This document shows, in pieces, positions 27,413 through 40,500 of a stretch of 64,000 bases of DNA (within the stretch, counting starts at the first letter, position 1; each line of letters opens with the position of its first letter). Below the pieces are notes generated by a model, which saw only the letters and a list, made by a program, of their open reading frames with translations, was not told the DNA's origin and did not search any database. Source of the DNA: Serripes groenlandicus (taxonomy: Eukaryota > Mollusca > Bivalvia > Cardiida > Cardiidae); contig JASEVX010000006.1 of assembly GCA_031761405.1 (NCBI GenBank), positions 26,607,097 through 26,671,096 on the forward strand. The letters run 5' to 3'. The translations under genes were made by a program, and so were the position numbers.

Positions 27413-28118
27413 AATGACAATTCATCAGAAATGTTGTTTTCTTGAATTCTCAGTCGAGTCCCAAACCAGGTCACATGGCGTCAGAAACCTAAGTCATTTA
27501 AGTTGAACATTTAAAATAACATTATGAACACTCAAGAGGTCACATTTTTCTACCAATTTTTATGACAATTATAGGAACTTTTATCTTCATCAAATTTCAG
27601 GCAAGTACTAAACTAAGTCACAAGGCCAAATTTTAGAATAACCTTGTTAATTTTTGTTAACACTTTTTTTTCCCCTATAGTTATGATGATTCATCAAAAT
27701 TGTTGTCTTCATACAATCTCAGTCAAGTTATTAACTGGATCACATGTGGCCACTATTAAACTAGGTCACTAGGTAAACATTTAGAAAAGCCTTGTGAACA
27801 CTCTAGAAGTAACATTTTTCTTTCTTCCAATCTAAATGACACCTCCTTAAAATTTAATGGACTTTATTTTGACAACAATTAATTAATGCATTGATCTTCA
27901 CTTACTTTTTACGTTTCATTGACTTTAGTTTTAATTTACATATATTGATACCATTTAATATGCAGTTTTCCGAGAAGGGCGAGACACCCTCAGCCAGAGG
28001 TCTCGTTGAATTTAGTATCAGGGCCAATCTTGATAAAAAACTTTTACTTTAATTTATATTTTTTCTTTCTATTTAAATTTTTTCAAAGATGACTGACTAG
28101 CAAGACACAACATTTACA

Positions 28119-28523
28119 ATGAAGAAGGCAGAAAAAAGTGCTGATGATCCTGGACCTCAACTGTTAGCAGCTCAGGCCATCGGTGTGCTCAAACACAGAA
28201 GAGACAAACACAAGAAAAAACTCTCACGATTTGAACGAAAATACAGTGCACTTGGCCCGGTCCTGAAACCTGAACAGAAGCGTATAGACTATGTCCTTGT
28301 TCATAAGAAGAGAGATCTTGAAGAAATTAAAGATCAGAAAAAGCTAATCTCCGTCAGGAAGAAGGAAGAGCTGCGTCAGCGATTTGAGAAAGCCTTGAGA
28401 GACGAGGGCTTCTCTGTTAAGGCTGTAGTTGTTGATGAACTGGTGTTTACGCAGCTTCACTGCCCGTTTAAGCGACTATGTAAGGAGGCGGAAATTGTTA
28501 ATCTAGAAATGCCACTCAAAGGG
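28119..28523 (+). CDS. Anoctamin exon 1 (N-terminal cytosolic domain)
   Basis: 135 codons to the donor AAAGGG|GTAAGT. The start is the ATG at 28119: an in-frame TAG at 28098 closes the frame upstream, and a short ATG-ACT-GAC-TAG mini-ORF at 28089 precedes it in frame. A further 5' non-coding exon is possible (TTTTTTCAAAG at 28078-28088 resembles an acceptor). The lysine/arginine-rich start leads to RIDYVLVHKKRD, the usual first strand of the anoctamin dimerisation domain, and to FTQLHCPFKRLCKEAE and LEMPLK. Confidence 0.9.
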
Positions 28524-31500
28524 GTAAGTGGAGCATTTATATACCATTTCAAACATGTATAAGTATTTTGATGCATCTGCAACAGACCAATTTTGAAAAT
28601 GTTTTGTGGCTAAAGGAGAAATAATTACTGCAATTTTTCTTTTGCCGCAATGTCTCAACTTTATTCATTAACCCTTTTCCTCATTATAGATGCGCTCACT
28701 GAGAGAAACATTCAAGGAAATAATTCTATCTTTATGATACAAAAGAAATATCAATTAAAACTTAAGTCCATATTTATTACCAGCTTCTGACGTATGAATA
28801 CATGATTAGGCCGGTTTCATGATACAGATGACTTTTGACACTTTACACACAGTACGTAATAGATTTGAAAACAGTTCCACTTTTCCCATCATGTTTTCTA
28901 CTCCAGTTTAAAATGATTACCCTTTCTCACATACAAAAAGTCTACAGCTACGCAAGAAAGTAGGTAACATTATGGAAAGTCTATAAATAAAAGTATAATT
29001 AGTGAATAGATGTGAAAACAGTGTGGCAAAAGGAGAAATTGATCATAATGAACAATTTCTCCTTTTGCCACAATGGGTCAGTCTTCTGCTGCAGATTCAA
29101 ATGGTTTTTAACCCTTTCCCTCATACGGCAATTCTGCAGCAGACGACTTTGAACGTATTTTGTCAAAACATAGAAAATCTCCATAATTAAATGGCTATGA
29201 CAAAAAGTGGAAAACATTGTGGCAAAAGGAGAAATTGCACGTTTTGTGCAATGTCTTCTTTTGTCACTATGTTCTCAAAAAACCGTCTGCTGCAGAGGCG
29301 TCAGAAAGCGTCTATATGAGGGAAAGGGTTAAAATGAATGACTATTACAATTAAATTGCAATGAATACTTGTATAGGCTGTTTTTGGCTATAACCTTTCA
29401 ATAAGAAGATTCCGACCCAGCCGGGTAGCTCAATTGGTAGCGTATCTGACTCGTGATCTGGAGGTCACGGGTTCGATACCCGGTTGCGGCGACATTCTTT
29501 CGGGCGATATTTTCATTGCCTCTCACCTCTGATCTATGTGAGAAAGTAGTCAGTGGCTTCGAAAGAATGTTGTGTAAGTACTGGTGTGGGAAAGCCAGGA
29601 AAACATGGGTAGGTGCACTGACCGCCGTGATATGACCAAAGCTGTTGAAAGCGGCATTAAACTCCAAACAAACAAACAAATAAGAAGATTCCAAGGTCCT
29701 GATATGTATGCTCAAAGGTGCAGACTCTTCTTGGTCTTACCTTTGTGCAGGCTGATCTTTGTCTCTGTGTGTTGCAGAAGATTAGCTTTTGTGAGACATG
29801 GCCTGTAGTACTTTTGACTTTGTAGGTTATAGTTAATAAATAAGTCCACGTGGCTCTGCATGACGTAGACTTCGGCTGAAAAGTCAAACAAAAACCAACC
29901 GTTAACCCTTTCCCTCATACGACAATTCTGCAACAGACGACTTCGAACGTATTTTGTCAAACAATAGAAAATCTCTATAATTGAATGGACCTATGGGAGT
30001 ATGCCTAAAAGTTGAAAATATTGTGTCAAAAGGAGAAATTGCTCGTTTTGAGCAATTTCTTCTTTTGTCACTATGTTTTCAAAAAGCTGTCTGCTGCAGA
30101 GGCGTCAGAAAGCGTCTATATGAGGGAAAGGGTTAACCCTCTTCCACTTAAAGAAAATCAACAGCAGAGGATTTGGAAAACTTAAAGATTAAATAATGGA
30201 ACATTTTGATAAATAAAAGTATAATTATTGAATAAATATCCTTTGGCAAAACTGTTTTTAAAAGTTGTCTGCTACAGTCAGAAAGCATCTATATGTGGAA
30301 AAAGGATAAATGCTCAGAGGTGTCTACTGATCTTGGTCTTTGTGTGTCGCGTAAAGGTATACTTTTTGTTAGAAAATGGCCTGTACTACTTTGAAGTGTA
30401 ATCATTAATTAGTCCATATGACGCTGACGTAGACTTTGACTGTACCACTTGTTTACATAGGATAAACAAGTTCAATTATTGATCTTTTTGGACTATTTTA
30501 CTATTATATCATGGTTTTAGACAAACAATTCATAGCATTCAGAGTTTTATTAACCCTTCCCAACATAGGACAAATCTTCAAACTATTTTTTAGAAAAATA
30601 ATTTAAAAATAAAGGAGTGGAGAATTATTTTATGAAATGGGAAAACATTATAGCAAAAGGATAAATTACTCATTGTGTTTTCAAGAGTTGTCTGTTAAAG
30701 ATGCATCAAAATGGGTGTACATGATTGCACATATTGGAAATGGTTAACTAAGAATTTGAGCCAGAACAAGTGACTTCTGACATCTTGTGCACCTTATGCA
30801 GTACATTCCTATCAGTTTCTTCTCTTCCCACAATGTTCGTCAACTGTTTGAAAAATATACACATTAACAATATTATGCTGAGATGTGTTTGAAGCAGATG
30901 ACACGGAATATATCATGTCAGGTTAACATTTAAGACTACCAAATCCATCTTCTAGTTAAATAATGAACTCTGTCCTGCATACAACAAATCTGCAGCAGAC
31001 GTCTTTGAAATCATCAAAGCAACAATGTGAAAAAATTAATGAATTTAAGTTTAAATATTGAAAAGAAATGCAAACATTGTGGCAAAAGCTTTCGGCTATA
31101 GAAGCATCAGAATGCATCTGTATGTGGGAAAGGGTTAAATGCATGTAGTTATTAACAGATCCACATTGATCAATTAAAGTAAGTGATTTAATTGTGAAAC
31201 GCTGCTTATTTGTAGTCAATGAGCAGTTTGCACAACACAAAGAATAAATGTTTAACCCATTCCCACATGTATGTATACAACAAATATGCAGCAGAGGATT
31301 TAAAAAGATTTAATTGTGAAACGCTGCTTATTTGTAGTCAATGAGCAGTTTGCACAACACAAAGAATAAATGTTTAACCCGTTCCCACAAACAACAAATA
31401 TGCAGCAGAGGCTTTAAAAAGATTTAATTGTGAAATGCTGCTTATTTGTAGTCAATGAGCAGTTTGCAACACAAAGAATAAATGTTTAACCCGTTCCCAC

Positions 31501-34500
31501 AAACAACAAATATGCAGCAGAGGCTTTAAAAAGATTTAATTGTGAAACGCTGCTTATTTGTAGTCAATGAGCAGTTTGCAACACAAAGAATAAATGTTTA
31601 ACCCATTCCCACAAACAACAAATATGCAGCAGAGGCTTTAAAAAGATTTAATTGTGAAACGCTGCTTATTTGTAGTCAATGAGCAGTTTGCACAACACAA
31701 AGAATAAATGTTTAACCCGTTCCCACATGTATGTATACAACAAATATGCAGCAGAGGCTTTAAAAAGATTTAATTGTGAAACGCTGCTTATTTGTAGTCA
31801 ATGAGCAGTTTGCACAACACAAAGAATAAATGTTTAACCCATTCCCACATACAACAAATATGCAGCAGACACCTTAAAAAAGGCCCGGCCGGGTAGCTCA
31901 ATTGGTAGCGTATCTGACTCGTGATCTGGAGGTCACGGGTTCGATACCTGGTTGCGGCGACATTCTTTCGGGCGATGTTTTCCATTGCCTCTCACTATCT
32001 ATGTGAGAAAGTAGTCAGTGGCTTCGAAAGAATGTTGTGTAAGTACTGGTGTGGGAAAGCCAGGAAAACATGGGTAGGTGCACTGACCGCCGTGATATGA
32101 CCAAAGCTGTTGAAAGCGGCGTTAAACTCCAAACAAACAAACACCTTAAAAAAACATACCCAGAAAAATTTGGAAACTCCCCCTAAATGAGAGTACAATA
32201 ATTGAATGGAGTTGAAAACATGGAGACAAAAGGAGAAATTGCTCATTTTGAGCAATTTCTTCTTTAGTCGCCATGTTTTCAAAAAGACGTCTGCTGCAGA
32301 GGTGTGAGAAAGCATCTATATGTGGAAAAGGGTTAGATGGCAATTTATGGTTTAGTGTTTCTGACCTGCAGACACATTTTGAAAACATTGAGACAAAATG
32401 AAAAAGTGCTCATAATGAGTTTTTTTTTTTTTTATTATTAGCTTGACTTTTGGAAAAAACGAGAGCTATTGTCATGACCCTGGCGTCGGTGTCAGCGGCA
32501 GCGGCGTGGTCGTCCGGTTAAAGTTTTTTTGTTCAGCTCATTTTTTTGAAAAAACGGATCGTATTATAGTTTTACCTGCGGCGGGCGGCGTCCAGTATGT
32601 TGTCAGCTGAATTACTTTAGAAGCCTTTGTCCAATCATCACCAAATTTGGTCAGAATGTGTATTGGCATTATATCTCGGACAAGTTCGATAACTAGCCAT
32701 ATCGCTTTAGTCAATCAAGAGTTATCACCATTTTATTAAAGAAATTACCTAAAATTGGTCTTGTCAGCTCAATAACTTTAGAAGCCTTTGTCCAATCATC
32801 ACCAAATTTAATCAGAAAATGTATTGGCATTATATCTCGGACAAGTTTGATAACTAGCCATATCGCTCTAGTCAATCAAGAGTTATTGCCCTTTAATTAC
32901 AGAAATTACCTAAAATTAGTCTTGTCAGCTCAATAACTTGAGAAGCCTTTGTCCAATCATCACCAAATTTTGTCAGAATGTGTATTGGCATAATATCTCG
33001 GACAAGTTTGATAACTAGCCATATCGCTTTAGTCAATCAAGAGTTATCGCCCTTTTATTAAAGAAATTACCTAAAATTAGGATTGTCAGCTCAATAACTT
33101 TAGAAGCCTTTGTCCAATTTTCACCAAATTTATTCAGAATGTGTATTGGCATAATATCTCGGACAAGTTTGATAACTAGCCATATTGCTTTAGTCAATCG
33201 AGAGTTATTGCCCTTTAATTATAGAAATTACCTAAAATTGGTCTTGTCAGCTCAATAACTTTAGAAGCCTTTGTCCAATCATCACCAAATTTTGTCAGGA
33301 TGTGTATTGGCATAATATCTTGGACAAGTTCGATAACTTACCACGTTATCTTAGTCACTACACACTTATGTCCCTCGAAATGGCCAAAACTGTACTAACA
33401 GTGTCTGCTTTCTAAATTTGCCTGATGTACACTATTATCACTATACTTAATTGGTCTCAAAAAAACAGGACAGGCATATTTTGTGACATTTGGCACTCTT
33501 GGTTTTTTTTTGCGGTGCTCTTGTTTTCATTGTCATCTAATGCATATTTGTTTTATGTTGGAACTCGTTAAGTGCAAAAGATTTAACTCACAAAAAGGCA
33601 CTTTAAGAGAATTTCGCGGAAGATTTTTAAGACTTTGGAAGCCGGCTACTCTTTTAAATTATTATGGGAAAAGAAGATGCATACCCGGGTATATACTTAT
33701 CAAAATGATCAGTTTGTCTTTTAACCACAATTGTTTCAATTTTATATGATTATCCGACTAAAATTTCAGATTTTCAAGTGTAACATTTGTTTTGTGTTTC
33801 AAGCAGACGACCGGGGATTTCGAAACCGGGTGTCCCGGGTTCGATCCCCAGTCGCGGCACTACGGTCATGGTGGAGTGCCCTTGGGCAAGGCACATTTTC
33901 TAGCCTAGTACTGGTTTGTTTACCCAGGGATCATGAATAATTAAATTTAATTGCGCGCTAAATGACCTTAGCTGTTGATGCGCCATAAAACAATATACAT
34001 TCATTCAAGCAGACGACTATGAAATACAATATTATTGAAAAGGTTAAATGAACTAACTGACAGCCTCTGCAGCAGACGGCTTTTTGAAAACATAGTGACA
34101 AAAGAAGAAATTGCACAAAACGTGTAATATCTCCTTTTGCCACAATGTTTTCCACTTTTTGTCATAGGTTATCCATTCAATTATGGAGATTTTCTATGTT
34201 TTGACAAACTACGTTCAAAGTTGTCTGCTGCAGAATTGTCATATGAGGGAAAGGGTTAAGCTAGGCCTCTGAACAAAAGTCTTCTATAAAAGTATGCAGG
34301 GGATAATTTCTTTCCCTCTTGTAGAGAGACAGCTTCGTTGGTGACACTAATGGTAGAGTGTCCTCCTCAAGTGCAGGAGGTCATGGGTTCGATCCCCAGC
34401 CGGGTCATACCAAATACTTTAAAAATGGAAGAAATGGCTGCCCTCCTTGGCGCTCAGGGTTGCTGGGTTAGCTTTACGAATGACTGGCTCAGGTGTCAGG

Positions 34501-37500
34501 ATGAATGGACCAGTAGAACTGGTAATTTACCCAGGAAATGCCGTGATATAACTGATTTCTTTTTTGAAAGCAGCGTAAAACACCGGACAATCAATCAAGC
34601 AATCCCACTTAAAGACCCATTTCAACACATCTGCAGTAGATAAACTTTTGTCAAAAAGTTTTCTACTCAACTCAAAAATTATAATTTTGTATACAGTGTA
34701 TGCCGATATTTCAAGCATTCATCTAAATGTTTTCAAAGTCGTCTGCTGCAGATTTGTTGTTTGTGGAAAAGCTATATCTCTGAGGAAATCACCATGACTA
34801 TATTTTTCCAATGACAACTATGAATTACAAATATCCATGGGGAATCAGATTATGAGATATTGATTCTTTTCCTGGTTATTGAGAAATCATGTCAGACACA
34901 AATATATATCGACAGGAATTTTCCCACATTCTATTAGGAGATTAACCCATTTCCCACATTTATACAAGAAATCTGCAGCAGACAACTTTGAAAACATCTG
35001 ATTAATAATTTGATAAACCTCTTTAACCCTTTCCCACGTATAGACACATTTTCGCGTATCTGCAGCAGACAACTTTTGAAAACAATCTGCGACAAAAGAA
35101 GAAATTGCTCAGAATTTCTCCATTTTGCCACAATGATTTCAACTATACTTTCATTTTTTGAGATTTTCTATATTTTTGCCTAAATGTTTTAAAAGTCATC
35201 TGCTGCAGATTTGCAGATCTGTATGTGGGAAAGGGTTCAAGGAAAGTCTAATCATTGAGGCGAGATGATAACAATGTGGCAAAGGGTAAAATTAACTTTT
35301 ACAAGCAAAATCACCTTTTTCACGGAATGTGGTTATAAATATTTAAATATTATATCATAAGACTTCTGTATCAGGGAATGGTTGATTAACCTTTTCATCC
35401 ATACAGATGTTTTCTGACCTCTTAGGCTGAGACGACTTTTTGAAACATTTTGGCAAAAGGAGAAATTGTTTATAATAAACTAGTAATATTTAGCTCCACT
35501 GGCTGAAAGCCAGTCGAGCTTATGTCATGGCGAATTGTCCGTCTGTGCGTCCGTGCGTCCGTGCGTCTGTGCGTCCGTGCGTCTGTGCGTCCGTTAACTT
35601 TTTCCTTTAAACGACTTCTTCTCCCTAACCACTTGGTCAATTTGGTTGAAACTTCATAGGAAGCATCCTCTCAATGTCCTCTCTTAAATTCCTTCAATTT
35701 TTTGTAGAAATGTTCCTTGGGTGACCCTTTATTAGATTCCTTCAAGAAATGTTGATTGGTTGAAAAACATGGCCGCCAGGGGGCGGGGCTATTTTGCCTT
35801 ATATAGCTATAGTGAAAACTTAAAAAATCTTCTTCTCCGACAGTGTTCAGCTGATTTTCAAATAATTTTGTAGAAATGTTCATTGGGTGACCCTCTATCA
35901 GATTCCTTCAAGCCATGTTGATTGGTCTGAAAACATGGCCGCCAGAGGGCGGGGCTATTTTGCCTTATATGACCATAGTGAAAACTTAAAAAATCTTCTT
36001 CTCCGAAAGTGTTGAGCAGATTTTCAAATAATTTTGTAGAAATGTTCCTCTGGTAACCCTCTATCAGATTCCTTCAAGCCATGTTGATTGGTTAAAAAAC
36101 ATGTCCGCCAGAGGCTATTTTGCCTTATATGGCTAAAGAGAAAACTTAAAAAATCATCTTCTCCTCCAAAAGTGTCAGGCCGATTTTCAAATAATTTTGT
36201 AGAAATGTTCTTTGGGTGACCCTTTATTAGATTCCTTCAAGAAATGTTGATTGGTTGAAAAACATGGCCGCCAGGGGGCGGGGCTATTTTGCCTCAAACA
36301 GCTATAGTGAAAACTTAAAAAATCTTCTCCTCCAAAAGTGTTCAGCCGATTTTCAAATAATTTTGTAGAAATGTTCATTGGGTGACCCTCTATCAGATTC
36401 CTTCAAGCCATGTTGATTGGTCTGAAAACATGGCCGCCAGAGGGCGGGGCTATTTTGCCTTATATGACCATAGTGAAAACTTAAAAAATCTTCTTCTCCG
36501 AAAGTGTTGAGCAGATTTTCAAATAATTTTGTAGAAATGTTCCTTTGGTAACCCTCTATCAGATTCCTTCAAGCCATGTTGATTGGTTAAAAAACATGGC
36601 CGCCAGAGGGCGGGGCTATTTTGCCTTATATGGCTAAAGAGAAAACTTAAAAAATCTTCTCCTCCAAAAGTGTCAGGACGATTTTCAAATAATTTTGTAG
36701 AAATGTTCCTTGGGTGACCCTTTATTAGATTCCTTCAAGAAATGTTGATTGGTTGAAAAACATGGCCACCAGGGGGCGGGGCTATTTTGCCTTATACAGC
36801 TATAGTGAAAACTTAAAAAATCTTCTTCTCCGAAAGTGTTCAGCCGATTTTCAAATAATTTTGTAGAAATGTTCATTGGGTGACCCTCTATCAGATTCCT
36901 TCAAGCCATGTTGATTGGTTGAAAAACATGGCCGCCAGAGGGCGGGGATATTTTGCCTTATATGGCTATAGTGAAAACTTAAAATATTCTCTCCTCCTAA
37001 AGTGTCAGGCTGATATTCAAATTATTTTGCAGAAACATTCCTTGGGTGACACTGTACAAGATTCCTTTAAGCCATGGTGGTTGGTCAAAAACATGGCCAC
37101 CAGGGGGCAGGGCTGTTTGGAGATTTGATTTTTGCCTTATGGCCGTGGAGCGATACTGGCCCTCTTGGGCCTCTTGTTTCTTTTGCTGCAATGTTTTCAA
37201 CTTCATTTAATAATTAAACTCTCATTTATGGAGTTTTTTCAAATGTTTGCAATAGTTTTTCAAAGTTGTCTGCTGCAAATTTGTTGTATGTGGAATAGGA
37301 TGAAGAATTACAGTTATTTATGTGCATTTTTCTTGAATATTTCCCAATGAACTCACTGTTTCAGACGGTGATAATTATCAAATAATAGCTTCACTGTTTA
37401 CTCATCAAAAAGTACAAATATTAAAATATGCAGAAGATCAGTGTTTGTTTAGATGTAAGTTGAAGTCTTCGTTGGTATTTTTGCAGTTTTCAACATTATG

Positions 37501-40500
37501 TTTGTGTCACCCTGCGTAGCATGGTAGGCACTTAGGGATTACTTTTTTTTTTGTCCGGCGTCTGTCCGTCCATCTTGCTCTTCGTCCGTCTGTCTGTCCA
37601 TCACACTTTTTCTTCACACTTTCAATGAACAGGTGCAGGTGACACAATTGTGCTCCACGGAGCACTCCATTCTGGTTTTAAGTTATATTGAGGCAACAGT
37701 TTACCTATTCACAATCCCTGAGTTATAAGCAGACCTGGGTCCTAGGCTAGGAAATGTGCCTTGCCCTAAAACACTCCACTATTAACACCATGTCCTCAGC
37801 AGGCATCCAAACCGAAAAGCAGAATACCAGATCTCCTAGTCACTAACTACAAAGTCGTCTGCAGCAGATTTATCGTTATATACGGGAATATCAAAAGTGT
37901 TAAATATAGTGGAACCTGTGTATAAAGACCACTAATGGTTGTTCACAGGTGGTCTTTAATTGCATGGTTATCTATGCAGAAAATTAGTATTTAGGAAATT
38001 AAAAGTGTGGTTGCTTTAGACAGGGAATTGGTTGTCTTCAGCACAGGTTTGACTGTAATGTGAATTCTTGTTTTACCATAGGAACCTGCAGGCCAGGTAG
38101 GGTTGAAGAAAAAAGAAGATGATAAGTCCTGTTTGTTGAATATTTTAATTAACTAATGCTATGTTCACTGTGTTTTGTGTTGCTTGTCTGGTAAGGCAGG
38201 TTGAGGGTGACACTTAGGAATCCTTTTCTCTTACCAACTGCCTATCTGTCCGTCCGTCTGTCATGCTTTGACTTCATCGGATAAAGTGATTGGTTATTTG
38301 AAGGCAAATTACAGTCATATTCATTCAATTACACTTTTGTTTTGTAATTAAAACGTCTTCTGTTTGTGAAGTGCTTATAAACCTTTTGCCACTAGCAGAC
38401 GCATTATGATGCAACTGTAGCAGACGACTTTTGAAAACATTTTGACGAAAGGTGAAATTATTCATAAAGATTTTCCATATTTTCGACTAAATGATTTCAA
38501 ATTGTCTGCTGCAGATTGGTTGTGCATGTATGATGGAAAGTGTGTTAACACAATGTCATGTTTTTTATTTAAAAACTTGTTTTGTTATTAATAATTCCTC
38601 TGTTTGTGAATTTCTTATTTAAACCATTCCAACTCGAAGACACATTTTGATGTTTCTTTAGAAGATGACTTTTGAAAACATCATGACAAAAGGAGAAATT
38701 GATCATTCTTTTCTTTCATTTCTAGAGACGTTCTATATCTTTGCTCAGTTGTTTTCAAAATACTTTGCTGCAGATTTGTTGTATGTGTGAAAGGGTTAAA
38801 TACAACATATTTGAATACTAATTATGACTGTTCTTGCCTAATGTACTGTTTGAATAGTATTTTAACCCTTTCCCATATACAACAAATCTGCAGCAGACGA
38901 CTTTGGAAATATCTACTGATAGGTAAAAATACTGATAGGTAAAAAGTGAACAATCTCTTTAAATAAAAGTTAAGTTTAAATAAGAGTTAAAAACATTATG
39001 GCAAAAGGAGAAATGGCTCATTATGAGCAATTTTTCCATTTGCTACAATAAATAATAACTTTCAGAAGACATCTGCTGCAAGGACATCTGTAAACACCTG
39101 TATGTTGATAAGGATTAAGTGATTTTTGTCCTTATGATTTTTTCAAAATTCGTCTCTATCAGAGAAATTTAGGAAGACACAGGTCGTAACATTACTTTGA
39201 ACTTAATAACCCTTTCCTCAAATAGACGCTTTTTGACGCCTCTGCCCGGCTTACGACGTTGATGATATAAGGAGAAATTGCTCAAAACAAGCAATTTCTC
39301 CTTTTGCCATAATGTTTTCAACTCTTTTCAATAATAACAATTTCTTATATTGACATTTTCCAATTTTGCTAGCCATTTTCAAAGTCGTCTGCTTCGTAGG
39401 TGTTTTATGTGTGAAAGGGTTAAATGGAGTCGTAGTGCCATGGCTTCTGTTGAATGGAAAAGTGTTGACTTTGGAGAAAAGTGTTAATTCATTTGTGTGA
39501 CATATTGATCTAACTCACTATTATAGCTGCCTAACCTTGTTTATTAACACCCGTTGATGATATTTGCAGCAGACGACTTGGAAAACACCAAGGCATAAAT
39601 GGAGAAATCATCTCATAAGTTATGGGCATAATTATTGAATTAAATTGAAAACATTGTGACTAAAGTAGGAATTGCTTAATTTTTGCTACAATGTTTTCAA
39701 ATGTCGTCTGTTGCAAATTTTTCAAAATATATGTCTGCACGAGGGAAAGGGTTAAAACCTGTTGATAATATTGGATCTAAATCTACCTGTAAATTTATTG
39801 CTTTTTATGACATTAAACATCTAATACATTATGCAGATGATAAACAATATTTATATTTAGTTTTGCCCCCCAATAAAGAAAATTTGAAGGTAGAAATTTG
39901 ACATTGACATATATATATTTTTCTTTGTTAACCCTTTCCCTCATATAGACGCTTTCTGATGCCTTTGCAGCAGACAGCTTTTTGAAAACATAGTGACAAA
40001 AGAAGAAATTGCTCAAAATGAGCAATTTCTCCTTTTGCCACAATGTTTTCCACTTTTTGTCAAAGGTTATCCATTCAATTATAGAGATTTTCTATTTTTT
40101 GACAAAATATGTTCAAAGTTGTCTGCTGCAGAATTGTCGTATGAGGGGAAGGGTTGCAAATGACATTTGTCTGCTTTGAAAGCGTCTGGAGGACAAAAAG
40201 TATCATATATATAAAATTATGTACTGTATTTTAATTTTTATATTGACTTGAAAATATTGTTGGAAAAGTAGAAATTATGCTCAATGTGAGTAATCTTTCC
40301 TTTTCCTACAATGTTTTAAAAAATTGCCTCAAAAGACACTTATGTGTATCAGGGAAAATGAAAAGAGGCAACAAATGGATATTTTGACCCCTTCCAACCT
40401 ACAGATGCATTTTGACGCATCTGCAGCAGACAAATTTAAAAACATTGTGGCAAAGGAAGAAATGGCTCATGATGATTATGAAGAATATTTTCAACTCTAT

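Larger units (their letters stand above)
26170..27860. repeat. Diverged ~145-bp tandem repeat region
   Basis: Repeated phrases AACACTCTAGAGGNCACATTTTTC, CCAATCTTNATGACAAATCATC, and GGGTCATAGAGGTCAAAGGCTAGGTC recur every 140-150 bases. A MITE is inserted at 26971-27199. Similar phrases occur at 46830-47230, so this is the body of a dispersed tandem-repeat element. Confidence 0.65.

Noticed and set aside
29417..29490. Apparent tRNA gene
   Set aside because: Boxes A and B are good, but the sequence continues into a SINE body and (CAAA)n tail with a target duplication. It is a SINE head; the same applies at 31885 and 10650-10717.
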